Of a DNA stretch of 64,000 bases, positions 1 through 12,000 are shown piece after piece (the first letter of the stretch is position 1; every line of letters begins with the position of its first letter). The position numbers and the translations under genes were made by a program. The notes under the pieces were generated by a model. The model was not told the origin of the DNA and made no database searches. It saw only the letters and a list, made by a program, of their open reading frames with translations. Source of the stretch: Pyrocephalus nanus (lineage: Eukaryota; Chordata; Aves; Passeriformes; Tyrannidae); assembly GCA_038380795.1 (NCBI GenBank), contig CM076267.1:21288001-21352000 (forward strand), given 5' to 3'.

Positions 1-75
1 TTTAATCAGGGAGAAGAAGGTACTTCTTGGTACATTATCCTAAAGGGATCAGTAAACGTAGTCATTTATGGCAAG
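1..75 (+). CDS. RAPGEF4: RAPGEF4 exon a (partial at window edge), cAMP-binding domain B
   Basis: Twenty-five codons open from base 1, reading [18 protein letters not shown] and ending VVIYGK. This is the beta-roll of the second cyclic-nucleotide-binding domain. The donor GTATTT follows at 76. The exon may start before base 1, so its 5' boundary is unknown. Phase 0 at the 3' end. Confidence 0.93.
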
Positions 76-3000
76 GTATTTTTTTCAGAAGCTGTTTTAT
101 ATGATTGTTATTATTGAAATTGTAAGGGTAAACTTTGAAGGAGTACAGTTTAATTTAGAGCAAAATTGCTTTGTCTGACAAAACAAACATAAGGTAATTT
201 TATTAAGAAATGATCCAGTGGTTTCACTGATTATACTTCCAATTGATTGCTCTGTAATTTTGGGGTATATTACACGGTTTCTGAATAGAATCCATCAGAG
301 TTACATCAGTTCTTTAGGATAAAGCAATTTGCTGGAATTTGGTGAACTGCCAGACTTCTGTCTCATGGGGTTTTTGCCCTGTCCCTTTACCACCATATTG
401 TCATGCATTTGTATGACTAACTTTTCTCATACATGTCAGGCATGTCTGACAGAAGTACTGCTTTGTGATTAGTGGTTCTCAGAGTGGATGAACCCTTCCA
501 AATTTATGCCACCTTTTCATTTTACTTAACCTATAGACCAAAATCATCTCTAATAAATTCTTGCTTATGAGAGAGATTTTTCAAGGCATTTGGTGACTGA
601 GAACCCTCCATTTGAATGCCAAGCATTTCACCAAAATCTAGCATGGGACCCTGGTGCACAGCCTAAGTAACTCGTATTTACCTACATTTTTTACATCCCT
701 GGGTGGGCAGATTCTCTGTTACTGTAAGCTGGAGCAAGTGGAGCACTGCTGATGTATACCAGCTGAGGGTGTATGTTATGTGTTACTTCTGCAAACTTGA
801 TTTTATTTTTTTATGGCCTCTATAAATAAAAAACAAAACACTCAACAACTTTCTGTCTTGAGCAGGGCTGGAAGAGTCCTTCAAGCTGGATGTAATTTCA
901 GAGAACAAGCCAATTCTTTTCTATTCTTGTCTTTCTTTAGTAATAGTAATAACCAGCTATCAAGTATTGTTTCCTAGTCATTATTTTGGCTGTTGATTTC
1001 CTGCCAAATAGATTTGTTTTGGTATTTGATTGTGAAGTCCAGTGTTTGTACAAGGACTTTCAATAGAATCCAGAGTAATGATGGGTTTCTGCATGTAAAT
1101 GTTTTGCTCTGTGCAGGGTGTGGTATGTACTCTACACGAAGGAGATGATTTTGGCAAGTTAGCGCTTGTGAATGATGCTCCCAGAGCAGCATCCATTGTT
1201 CTGCGTGAAGACAACTGCCACTTCTTGAGAGTGGACAAGGAGGACTTCAACAGGATCCTTAGGGTAAGAGCTGCCCTGACAGCATGATACCAGAACTTGC
1301 AAAATTTTTTAGAGCCTGTCTTATTTCTATGAATATACGGATGTTGATAACCTTGTTTGAAGTATACCTAATAATGGAACAGAGATGTAACAGTCTAGAA
1401 GATCAAGTAAAGAATATATTCATTGCCTGTCCTTGTTTTCTGTTCCTAGCTCAGACATGAAAATGGGACCAAATGGAATCTTTTGTCTTTCATATTTCTG
1501 TGAAGTAGAATTTGCCCTGCTCAGGTTTTCCTTATGCTGCCCAGGGTTTCTGGGCGATATTCCATCCAAATATTGAAAAAAAACAAGATCACTCATTCCC
1601 CCACACAGGTAATGTCAGGTACCTTAATCTCAATGAATTTAAGGCAGAATCAAGTGGCAAACTGAGTAAGTTACAGGTAAATACACAGATGTCTTTATCA
1701 GAGAACTCTAGAAAGATATTCCCAGACTACTTTTACAGTTATTCACTTTAGGGCAAATGTGTTCCAAAGTCCAATTGTAATTCAGTAAATACAGGCTATT
1801 TTGTGTCCATTCATAGTATAGCAAGTCAAAACTAGTGTCATCCTGTATTTAAACCTATATATGCCCAGTATTGCAGCAATACAACCAGTCCAGACAGAGT
1901 ACTCCACTAGAAAAGTTACATAAGCTTTTGATCACTGTACAAAAGGGAACAAGGATCCCATTGACAGTAAGGCTGAGTTGTCCATGGAGACTTACAACTG
2001 ATTAAGCTTTGGTCAATACTTCAAAGAAGATCCAAGCCCATGGTCTTACCGATTTTTACCTGTGTTTTTTTTGAATGCACATTATATTTAATTTTTTTTC
2101 CTTTTTCTGCTATGACCTGGTAGTAGAAAATGAATGGTTTACTGAGCTAAAACTTTCTGTTCTTAAATGCTATTTTCTCTTGTTTTTTAAGCGAAAAGTC
2201 AGATTGTAGTTAATTATATTCATATATAAAAGCAGGGATAGAGATTATATTACATTTGGGAAGTTGTAGGGAGACCGTTTTTCAGCAGTTTTTTTTAATG
2301 CCACACAGGTGGAGATTTTTCACATTCTTGCTCCAGTCCCTCCCACAATTCTCTGCCTCCTTCCCCAGTGCTAGTGCTTCCTTCTTCATTCTGTGTGTGA
2401 GGAAAACAGAATACAGACAGATAAATACAGGGGGAAAGAACTAACAGGAGTCTTCGTGTTTGAAAGTCATGCACTTTGTCAGAGTAACTAATCAGCTGAA
2501 TCAGGTGCAGTTACATTATTAAAAGTAGCTTGTCTTGCAGGATGTGGAAGCAAATACAGTAAGACTCAAAGAACATGACCAAGATGTCTTGGTGTTGGAG
2601 AAGATCCCAGCAGGAAACAGAATTTCTAATCAAGGAAATTCACAGCTGCAGCACAAGTATGTTTTCATTCAATAGTGCAAGTGTCAGACAATTATTAACC
2701 TTTTTAAATGGTATTATTATCCAAACAATAGCATATTCACTTTCTGTGTTAGAATGCAGTGCATATAAAGTTTTCTTTCTTTTATAATCATCAGTTGATC
2801 ACATGCCTCATACCAGATTATGTATCCATTTCTTGCAGCACACCAGCTCTATGTCTTTACACAATAATTCTCTGAAGATCTCGCTGTAAATACTTACCTT
2901 TTGCAATAATTTCTAAGTAGTCTAGGCATGGAGAATCATGAACCCCACTAAGCTGAGTTACTGAGTAAAAGACATGAGGAAAATACATTGTTTTATTGTT

Positions 3001-6000
3001 AAGTACAGATAATTTTAGTTTGGATTTTGAGCTCTGGATTCTAATAAGAGTTTGCTAGGTACAATTTGTATACAAAACAAAGATCTCATGCAATGAAAGT
3101 TGCAGAGCTTATCTTACCCAATAGGTTAGCACTGTAATAACAATATTCATGACATTTTCCTTATTTTCTTACTGAAAGGGAAAAACTACAATTCTGTTTG
3201 GATACTACTGTGATAAGAGTAGAGTGAGGCTATTATCTTTCCAAATGTTGGTAAAACCCCTAAAGGCTTTGTAAATGCATTACTTGCAAATGGATGCACA
3301 GTTTTCTTCAGAAGCGTTCAAAGAACTTCAACAAAATAAGCAACAAGAAGTTTTGAATCCTTCTCCCTGAACCTCACTTCTTCTCAAAGAAAGAGCCAAT
3401 TTACTGTGAGATGTTGTGGGTACAGTTTTTATCTCATCTGGGATTTCATATACCTATTTTATCTGCATAATCTAATGCAAAGCTTTATAAAGATCTATGA
3501 AGGTTGAATAAACCGTTCCTAGCGTTTTATATAAACATTTCACATTTTTCAGAAACTGCCATTTCATCTTTCACTCGATCTATTAGAAAAGTAATCGGGA
3601 AAACAAGTACTCCTACACAAGTTTGTCTAAATGAGGGGAACCTGACTGTAGCCAGTGGATTTGCATCAGCAGCTGCAATACACAGCAACTTGGTCTTGGG
3701 TCTGAGACATTCTTTGTGGTTCCAAAAGTGAAAGTTTCATTTCAACGTGTTTGAAACACTGCCTGCCTAGCAAACTCTTTGCACCAGCATTATTTTTATT
3801 ATTTAACAGTTTGTTCTTCAGACTTTGATAAAAATAACCAGAAAAATTTATGGTAGATTGTTAAGTTAGGCTGTATTTTATGTCTTACATTCCAGGAATA
3901 TTTTCAGGTAAAGCTCAGAATTTCATTTCTGTAAATACTTTATTCATTTGGTCAGCTTTTGGGTGCTATCAATGTGTCAGCAAGGGAGCTTTTGCTGTTA
4001 ACAATGACAAATAGACATAATCTACCCAAATGAGGAAGTTACCTTGAAAGTTCACTGTCTGCTTTTCACCACTCAGATTACTGTGGTAATAGTGTGTCAG
4101 CAGCGTCTTTTTGTTTAAAGTCTTTCAAAGTGAGTTCACTGGGTTTGAAGATGACTCTTCTTTTGTTTCTTTTCTTAGCAAATAGAGTGACTGCATTGAT
4201 GCAGAGTCCAAATCAAATTAATGATGTTTTTTGGTTTCCAGAATGTGTTATTGGAATGTGTTAGCTGAGCGTTCAGTACTTTTGAAAATCACTGTGCCCA
4301 AAACAGAGGCCTAACAGGGACCACTTCTCAGGAAGAAACTAATTTTCTTCATTTTGGCCTTGGGGAAAACTTCACTTTGGCAGCAGATCCTCTCAGTCAC
4401 AGTTTGGATTCTGCCGCTTCCTCTACGGAGGAGACGTAGCTCCCACCTCGCTCCCTGAGCCGTGCTTTCAAAGAGTGACAGTTTCACTTGGAAGGACTAG
4501 CTCTGAAGTTATCACTCCCAAGATCTAACTCTTTAAGGGTGATCACACTCATGCAGGATGAATTCAGCAGCCCTGCAAGTCACTTCACTGTTCATTTTCA
4601 CTTTCATATTCAGAGTACGGCAACCTGTGATTTCTCTGCTTCACTCACTTAGATACTTGGTTAGTATCTCTGTGAGAATGTGCACTGGCTTAACAAGTGT
4701 TTGTGTTCTTGGGACATCAATACCGTTCTTCCAAAGGGATTGGTAAAAGGTAAAAGAACTGTGACGGTCAGTGCTCAAAGTGAGGAGGAGCTCCCAGGAG
4801 CTCAGCTCCACCACTTATTTCTCAGCAGGAGCAGAGTATCTTCACTTCTCAGGGTTTTTTCTTTCTTTTTTTTTTTTTTTTTTAAGTTTCATACTTTATC
4901 AGTCGAATTCAAAAAAAAAAAAAGATGCAAAGATTGAAAAAATGTGGGGAAAGACAAAAAAAATCTGATCTGCAAGAAAAGAAAAAAAAAAGATGACAGG
5001 ACAAGTTTTGCAGTATCATATGATGTTCTGTTGGTACTTAAAATCTTGCCAGTGTTTTTGAGTGAAGCAAAAAACCCTGAATATTGCACTAGTTCTCTCA
5101 CCTCCCTAAATTCACTCCAGGAAATGGTACAATCCTAAGTTTCTTCGCTTGAAACACTTCAGTTATGTAAGACACTGCAGAAATTTGAAGATACAGTGTG
5201 CTATTTCATTATTTTTTTAAATTATTTCCTTGCTCTGATACTGATACACACCAGTTCTTATTTCATGCTCATAGTAAGTCTTTTAAGACCCTTTAATGGC
5301 TGCAAATTTCTATTTATTCTCAATGGAGGAGCACTTCTGCTTGCACTTCCCCAAGTTTGCAGCAGCACAGCTCTGTGGTTGTGGTGTAATTGTGGTGCTG
5401 TTATACTGGAGTACTTGTGTAAGGAGGGGGCTGTCATCTCACACTCCTTGGGAAGGGTGGAGAATGTTATTGCTACTGTTTTACAGGGGAGAAGTTAGTC
5501 AAGGCTGTGAGTGGTTTTGTCCTAAGCACACAGAGATTCTGGTCAGAGCAGGTGTTCACACTCTGGCACTTGGCATTCCTGGTCTTCTTGCTGACAATTA
5601 TTTCTTCATTAGCTATTTTGCCCATGAGATGCTAACTGCTTCTTTCCCTCCCTCAGGTATATTGTGATGTCAGGAACCCCAGAGAAAATTTTAGAGCACT
5701 TTCTAGAAACTATGCGCCTTGAAGCAACTTTAAATGAAGCAACAGGTATATACACATGACAAAGGCTATTTTATTATTATTGCATAAGATGGACTTGCTG
5801 GGGGAGCACTGCTATGTGATTCTTTGAAAAGCACCTAGTGGTAGTTTTTCCCACAATAAGAACTATCAACTACTCTGAAACAACCCCAAGAAAACCTAGA
5901 AAATCTGGAATTAAAGATAACAATCCACTTCTCCAAGCCTGCTCTATCATATTTGTACTTTCAGGACATAATAGAACAGCAAAATCCTCCAAGCAAAATC

Positions 6001-9000
6001 CACACCAGTAGTTATGACTGTAATTAGTCGCAATTTTAAGGCCAGGATAGAGCACAAAATAATAATGGTATTGTTGTGTATTATGATTATCCAGAACTTT
6101 TTGTTCTGGATATCACTTAGTACTATGAATTAACTTGATACTTCCAGACGTTGCGTTATGCTAGTGTAAGTATTCTCAAATCTTCATACCCCGTTTAAGG
6201 TTTAAATTCCTTGTTTGTGATACTTTCCCAAGAATGAGTCCCAGGAATGCAGGTTGCTGCATGTGCACTTAATAGGCATCTTTTGATTAGTGTAAAGACA
6301 ACAGAGAATTTACATCTAGAGATACAGATATTTGCTGATTTACTATTAGTAAGTATTGTAATTTATAAAATGACACAAAAAATCCTCATAATTTTTATAA
6401 AGTAATGCAGAGACTTTTGTATTATGCTACATAATACTGCTTTTGCAAGTTCTTTTTACATTGCAGATGCCTAAGAAGTATATATTCAAAGATGTTCTTA
6501 AATCCACTTAATCTGTTACTGACCTCCTAGTATTGGAGAAACCTGTATAGTGGTCTGTAAATGGTGGAATAATTGAAAAATTACAGAAATCCTTTTAAAG
6601 GCTGTGTTTTAACTATTTTAAAGACAAAAAAAATTTCCTTTTTATTTTTAATAGGATGTTATATTCATGTTTATTAGGATTACAAACAGAATGTTGTTCT
6701 TTCGGCTTGCAGCTATATAATCACAAGTTTATTGTTCACAGTATGCATGTAGTATACATTTTTCTAAAACAAGTCTATTTTTAAATCTTTTAAAACTTTT
6801 CACCAAAATATCTCATTACAAGATTACACCTATACCCTAATGTAGTACAAAGTGTCTTCGACGATATAGCACCTCAGAGTGCTGGAAAATTGAATTTTTG
6901 GTTTATGCATTCCTTTAATTTAAGAATATTTAAAACCCAGTTTGCTCTGGATATTACACAAAGAAAAAGTGAGAGAAAACTCACCCTTCCAGATGTGAGT
7001 TTTGTCAGCTGAGAGATATTTTCATATATGAATTATAGGAGTGGAAGCAATGATGTAATATTATATTACACAGTTATCTCACCATATTTTTTGTGCCATC
7101 CCTTACTTACAGTGTTTATAAATGTTTCTTTTATCTTAAAAGCTGCACTGTAGAAATGATACCCCGGGGTATTGTGTTTATTGTTTCTCAGTGATTCCAT
7201 ATCAGCCTGCCAAACTTATTCTGGCCTCTGCAGCCAGGATTTATAAATCCTTGTTGTTGTCACAAATACAAAGATAAGGCAAACTGGGATTTACACCAGG
7301 GCTACCACAGATCATATTAATGGAAAAAATAGCTTGCTGGTTTTTGCCAGGGAAAAATCATATTGTTCATATATGTTTTAATGTAAATGTAGTGGCTGTG
7401 ATACTTTTAAATCAAAATAAACCCAGAAATTTGGCTATACATTTACTTCTTTTAGGCATTCTGCTTGTTGGTAGGAAACCAGCTAAGAATTGAATTTGCC
7501 TTCGCCTGTGTAGTATACACTAAATCTGCTCTCCGATACTGTATTTCCTAGCAGCTCTTTTTATTTAGGTACCCAGGTGTGGCAGGCCTGGTTCTTCTTT
7601 GCACAGAACTCTACACTTGTACAGAAGTATATCCAAATATTTCACTTAAGCAGAGAGTGGGGTTTTTTTGTTATGCCAGATTTCTCTTTGACATGGGCAA
7701 ATGCCTGTTAACATAAGTGCAATGAAATTAAAGACTAGAAGGTTAATATTTCAGCTCATATTTGTTCATTACCCATTTTCATACCTAATGTCTACAAAGT
7801 GCAAATAGACCCCCTTTATCATCTGCAGAGGGCTTATAAGATATTTTAGCTGAAAGAAAACTCATCCCTGTGTTCCCCAAGCTGTTTGCAAAGGCTTAAT
7901 TCACTGTTTTCTTTCTTCTCTTTTCACAGATTCTGTTTTAAATGATTTTATTATGATGCACTGTGTTTTTATGCCAAATAGTCAGCTCTGCCCAGCCTTG
8001 ATGGCACAATATCCTTTTCTAAGGGAAAAGTTAAGTCTCTTTAGCCTCTCTGCCTATCAGTGACGAGACTGAAGCTTCTCTGTCTCAGGAAGTTCATCAC
8101 ATTCCATGTAGGCTGTGCCATGTGGGTAGGTTCTCAGTGTCAGACTAACAGCTGTCCATGGCTCAGTAACTCTGAAATGGATAGTGTGTACCCATGAGGA
8201 GAGTGTGTCCCCAGACCATGATAACTGTAACTTTCCTGTGCTGATTCCTATTCCAAGGAAAATAAATGTACTGTCCCTCCACCGTATAAGTGAAATTACA
8301 TAAAAGTTTGGGTTACCCTTCCTGTATCCTTCCTGTCTTTCTTCAGTTTTGCTGAACTACAGCATCTACATTTTAGCTGGGGTAGTTATGTCTTGGTAAT
8401 TTCAGTGGCCCACTTTATGAATTACAGGCTGCAAACTGCCTCAAGCAAAAGGGTGCCTAAACTCATAGAATAATGGGTAAGTAGTTCCTAGGTGCTGTCA
8501 CATAATATTTATGAATAAAAATAGTGATAATCTCTAAGAAACCCTATAGCAAATGCAAACAAACTGTGAGAAACTTCAATGGCATGTGATTACTAGGAGA
8601 TGAAATCTTTCAGTGGAGAGCATCAAGAGCTGGGGTGATTCTCATACTGTCTGCATGTTTTACAGGAGTCTGTGAAATGTCCATCTGTCAATTACTGGCA
8701 GGCTATTTAGTTTGGAGAGCTGTTGCACAATGAGAGTTTTCCTTGTGCACAGTGACTTGAAGCTATCAAATGACTGGAGCATTAAATAAACATATAATGT
8801 TTTCTGTTTTATAGAATTCTGACAGGGGCATAATAACTTCAATTCCCTATTTATTTGTTTAGAATCACATGGGTGTGAAAGTGTGCTTTCCTTGAAGCTC
8901 AGCAGGGCCAGTGACATCTGGGAAAGCTCACCCTTTGAAACCACAAAATAGAGCGTCATGTCCTTGTCTGGCAAGCTTGAGAATCCATTTGTGTTACTCC

Positions 9001-12000
9001 TAGCAGGAACAGTAATTGTTTTTAAAACCTTTGGACCCATGAAACTGGTCTGCAGAAAATTGTTCGTATACCTGAAACAAACGTATTTTCCAAGATCACA
9101 TTGTTTTAGATATCAAAGGTATTATCAAATGCTGTTGCTGACAGCTTTGAGAGGGGAAGAAAGATCAGCACTTTTAATGGGTTTAGGTTTTTTTCCCATG
9201 ATTTATCTAGTCATATTTTTTAATCAGTCCATTTGATATTCAAACTTGTCTAGCCTCAATTATAATAGTATACGTCTAATATCCAACAACTGGGAAAATC
9301 AGACCCATAAGAAAAACGTACCTCATTGTTTATAGGAGAAAAGTTTTTCTGAAAATCAAAGTGATAGTGACACTTCAGGATAAATATTCATTTGTGATGA
9401 AACCTATTCTGGAGAGGAGGCTAAGACCTTAAGGTCTTAAGTGGATCGTCACAGGCATTGTGCTAATTCTTTTCAAAGAGGAGGAGAGCTGGAAGTAACT
9501 GGTATCCTGCTGCTTTAGTGTCAGCTTTTCCTAGAGCTAAATTATTTTTTATTTGGTCTATTCTGAATATGGAAAAACTAACTGTGCTTTGTTGATTGTA
9601 CCACTGAAATTTATTGTTAGCGTTGAAAGGTTCCTAACAAACTCATCTTTTTTGAGCAAAGTCACTCTACAAACATGATTGCTGGTGCTGTGAGACTAAG
9701 GAGAGATGAATTATGCTCAATGAGGAAATTAAAACAGAAAAAGAAGGAGAAGAAAGGTGATTCGTTTGGCAACTTTTTGTTTCAGGTCCCAATTTTGAAT
9801 CAAAACAGGTCTATTCCTACACTCACAATAGCTGGAAGCATGCAAGTGTGAGTAGAGCTAGACCACTGTAGTGCTTTCAAGCACAGTATAGGGTAAGAAC
9901 TATTTGGGGTTTCACTTCCTTTATAGCAGCATTTTGTTGTCTATAAGTTATTTTAATCCTGAAAGGAATAGACAGGTGCACCATTTTGTCTCAGTAACAT
10001 TATTGCTGTCCTTTGGCACACTAGTCTTTTTCAGTCATTAAAGTACATGAATTCTGCAATATTCAAAAATCCCGTATTTCTTTTTTATAGGGAAGCAAAG
10101 GGTATGTTCCCTGTCCTGAATCAGTCCTGTGTGTTGGACCGAAGTCCCTGTTTCCCTCTCTGCTTCACAGAGATGGAAATGGACAAATTCTCAGAGCTAC
10201 AGCTTGTCAGAGGGAGGCAGGACAAAGCCCAGAAGAAAACTTGAAATAGAGCAGCACTTTCAGAAGTGAACTTGGGTTAGTGCAAGTGTGTGGGTATGTG
10301 TGCAGGTGTGCATCTTTAAAGGACCATTGTCTACATACTTATGAAATATAAACTCCTCTTTTGCTCTCTGTAGATGATAGTTCTTTAGCACATTTCTGTA
10401 TGAGTGTTTTGTGAACCTCTTTTACCATCATGCCAGGAAAATAGTTTGCATTCTACTGTAGTAATGGGTGCTTGCCTTGTACAGCCCCTGATATAGTTGT
10501 GTTACCACGAAGGGGAGAACAGACTGCAGAATTGCTTCCATTTCTTAGCATATGTTAGAGATAATTAGAAATATATATATTGAACTCTGAACATGTTGGT
10601 GTTGATAAATGTTTTGCAATTATCTGACACTTGTTGGAAGTATGCATGATAGTTTATTTCTGATTTCAGTCTGCAGTGAAGCTGCATCCTGTAGGTCCCA
10701 TAAAAATGTGAGAAGTTTTCATTGACTTTCCCCATGATAATGTTAATAAAAATCAATATAAATGAGCAGTAAAATACAGAAAAATACCAATGCCTGTGGT
10801 GAGTCAGTTAATAAAAAAGTAAATATACATTAAATAATTATAGTGTTTGAAAAGTAAATATGGCATGAGAAAAATGACTCAGTAGAATATTAAACTTGCT
10901 CCCCGAGACATTAGAGCACATAGCTTACAACATAATATTTACTTCTTAGAACCTTCTGAGTACTGCCGTAATTGTACTGATAGGTTCAGTTCTCTAGTAA
11001 TTTTAAAGCTTTCCAAATGAAATTAAAATGCAGATTTCTGAAAGTTTGTTAGTCAAAATGAGCGCCCCAGTAAGTCTGGTAGCATGTCAAATCCTTGCAG
11101 GGGTTTTGGGCAGCAGGATCATTTGGAAAGTGTGAGTTAATATATACTTTTCCCCATTATATTTTAATAGTACTATTTGTTAGAGAAATACTTCTAAATG
11201 AGAAACTTAAAATAAATATCTTATATCATTTGAATTCTTCATTAATATTTTTATTTTATAATTTTCAAAATATTTTGTTAGAGCAACTGTGAGTGCAGCT
11301 TGAAAGGATGCTGGACTTTGGTGTGAATGAGTGTCAGTATTTTATGGATTCCTATGTAACTGGGAATAGTATTATTCATAAGAATCCGGAATCAGAATTC
11401 TGATATCTGGGAAGCAGAGTTGAAGATGCAATTGCACTCATTCTGTGCTTACTTCACATTCAGATATCAATTTATTGGGAAACAGTTTAAATATATATTC
11501 TTATCCTCTGATCAGTGAGAAGTAGACACAAATTGTCATATCCTGTTTCTGCTAGGGATTCTTCATTTTCACACAGGTTGAAGGCTCAGATTATCTCAGT
11601 TTATTGCCCATTGTTCCTTTTTTTTTTTTGTTTCTTCTTTCAATAAATGTTACTTTTGGCCTTTTAGCTATTTACCTATTCACTTTATCATTAAAAAGGT
11701 CAATGAAATGTTTTCCACTTTTTCTTATTGTTCATCACGAAATAACTTTCCCAAAGTATTGTGTCCTAAGTACACTTTATATGATGTAGTAGAAACATCT
11801 GATTTCCTCATGACAATGAGGCTGCTACAGAATTTATTATTTTACCCTGTGTCTCTATAGTCAGTTTCAGTTGTAAACTTCCAGGTCCCCCTTCCATAAT
11901 GGGACTGAGGTTCACCTTAAGTTACAATAACTTGTAGAAATAAATAACACTGGTAGTTCATTATGGTAGTCTTCATCAAAAATGAAAAACTGAAATTGTT

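Noticed and set aside
8324..8332. GTATCCTTC, a U12 GT-AG donor-like sequence inside the AT-AC intron
   Set aside because: It is in no exon, would add about 315 bases with stops, and the AT-AC donor at 8009 already restores the frame.
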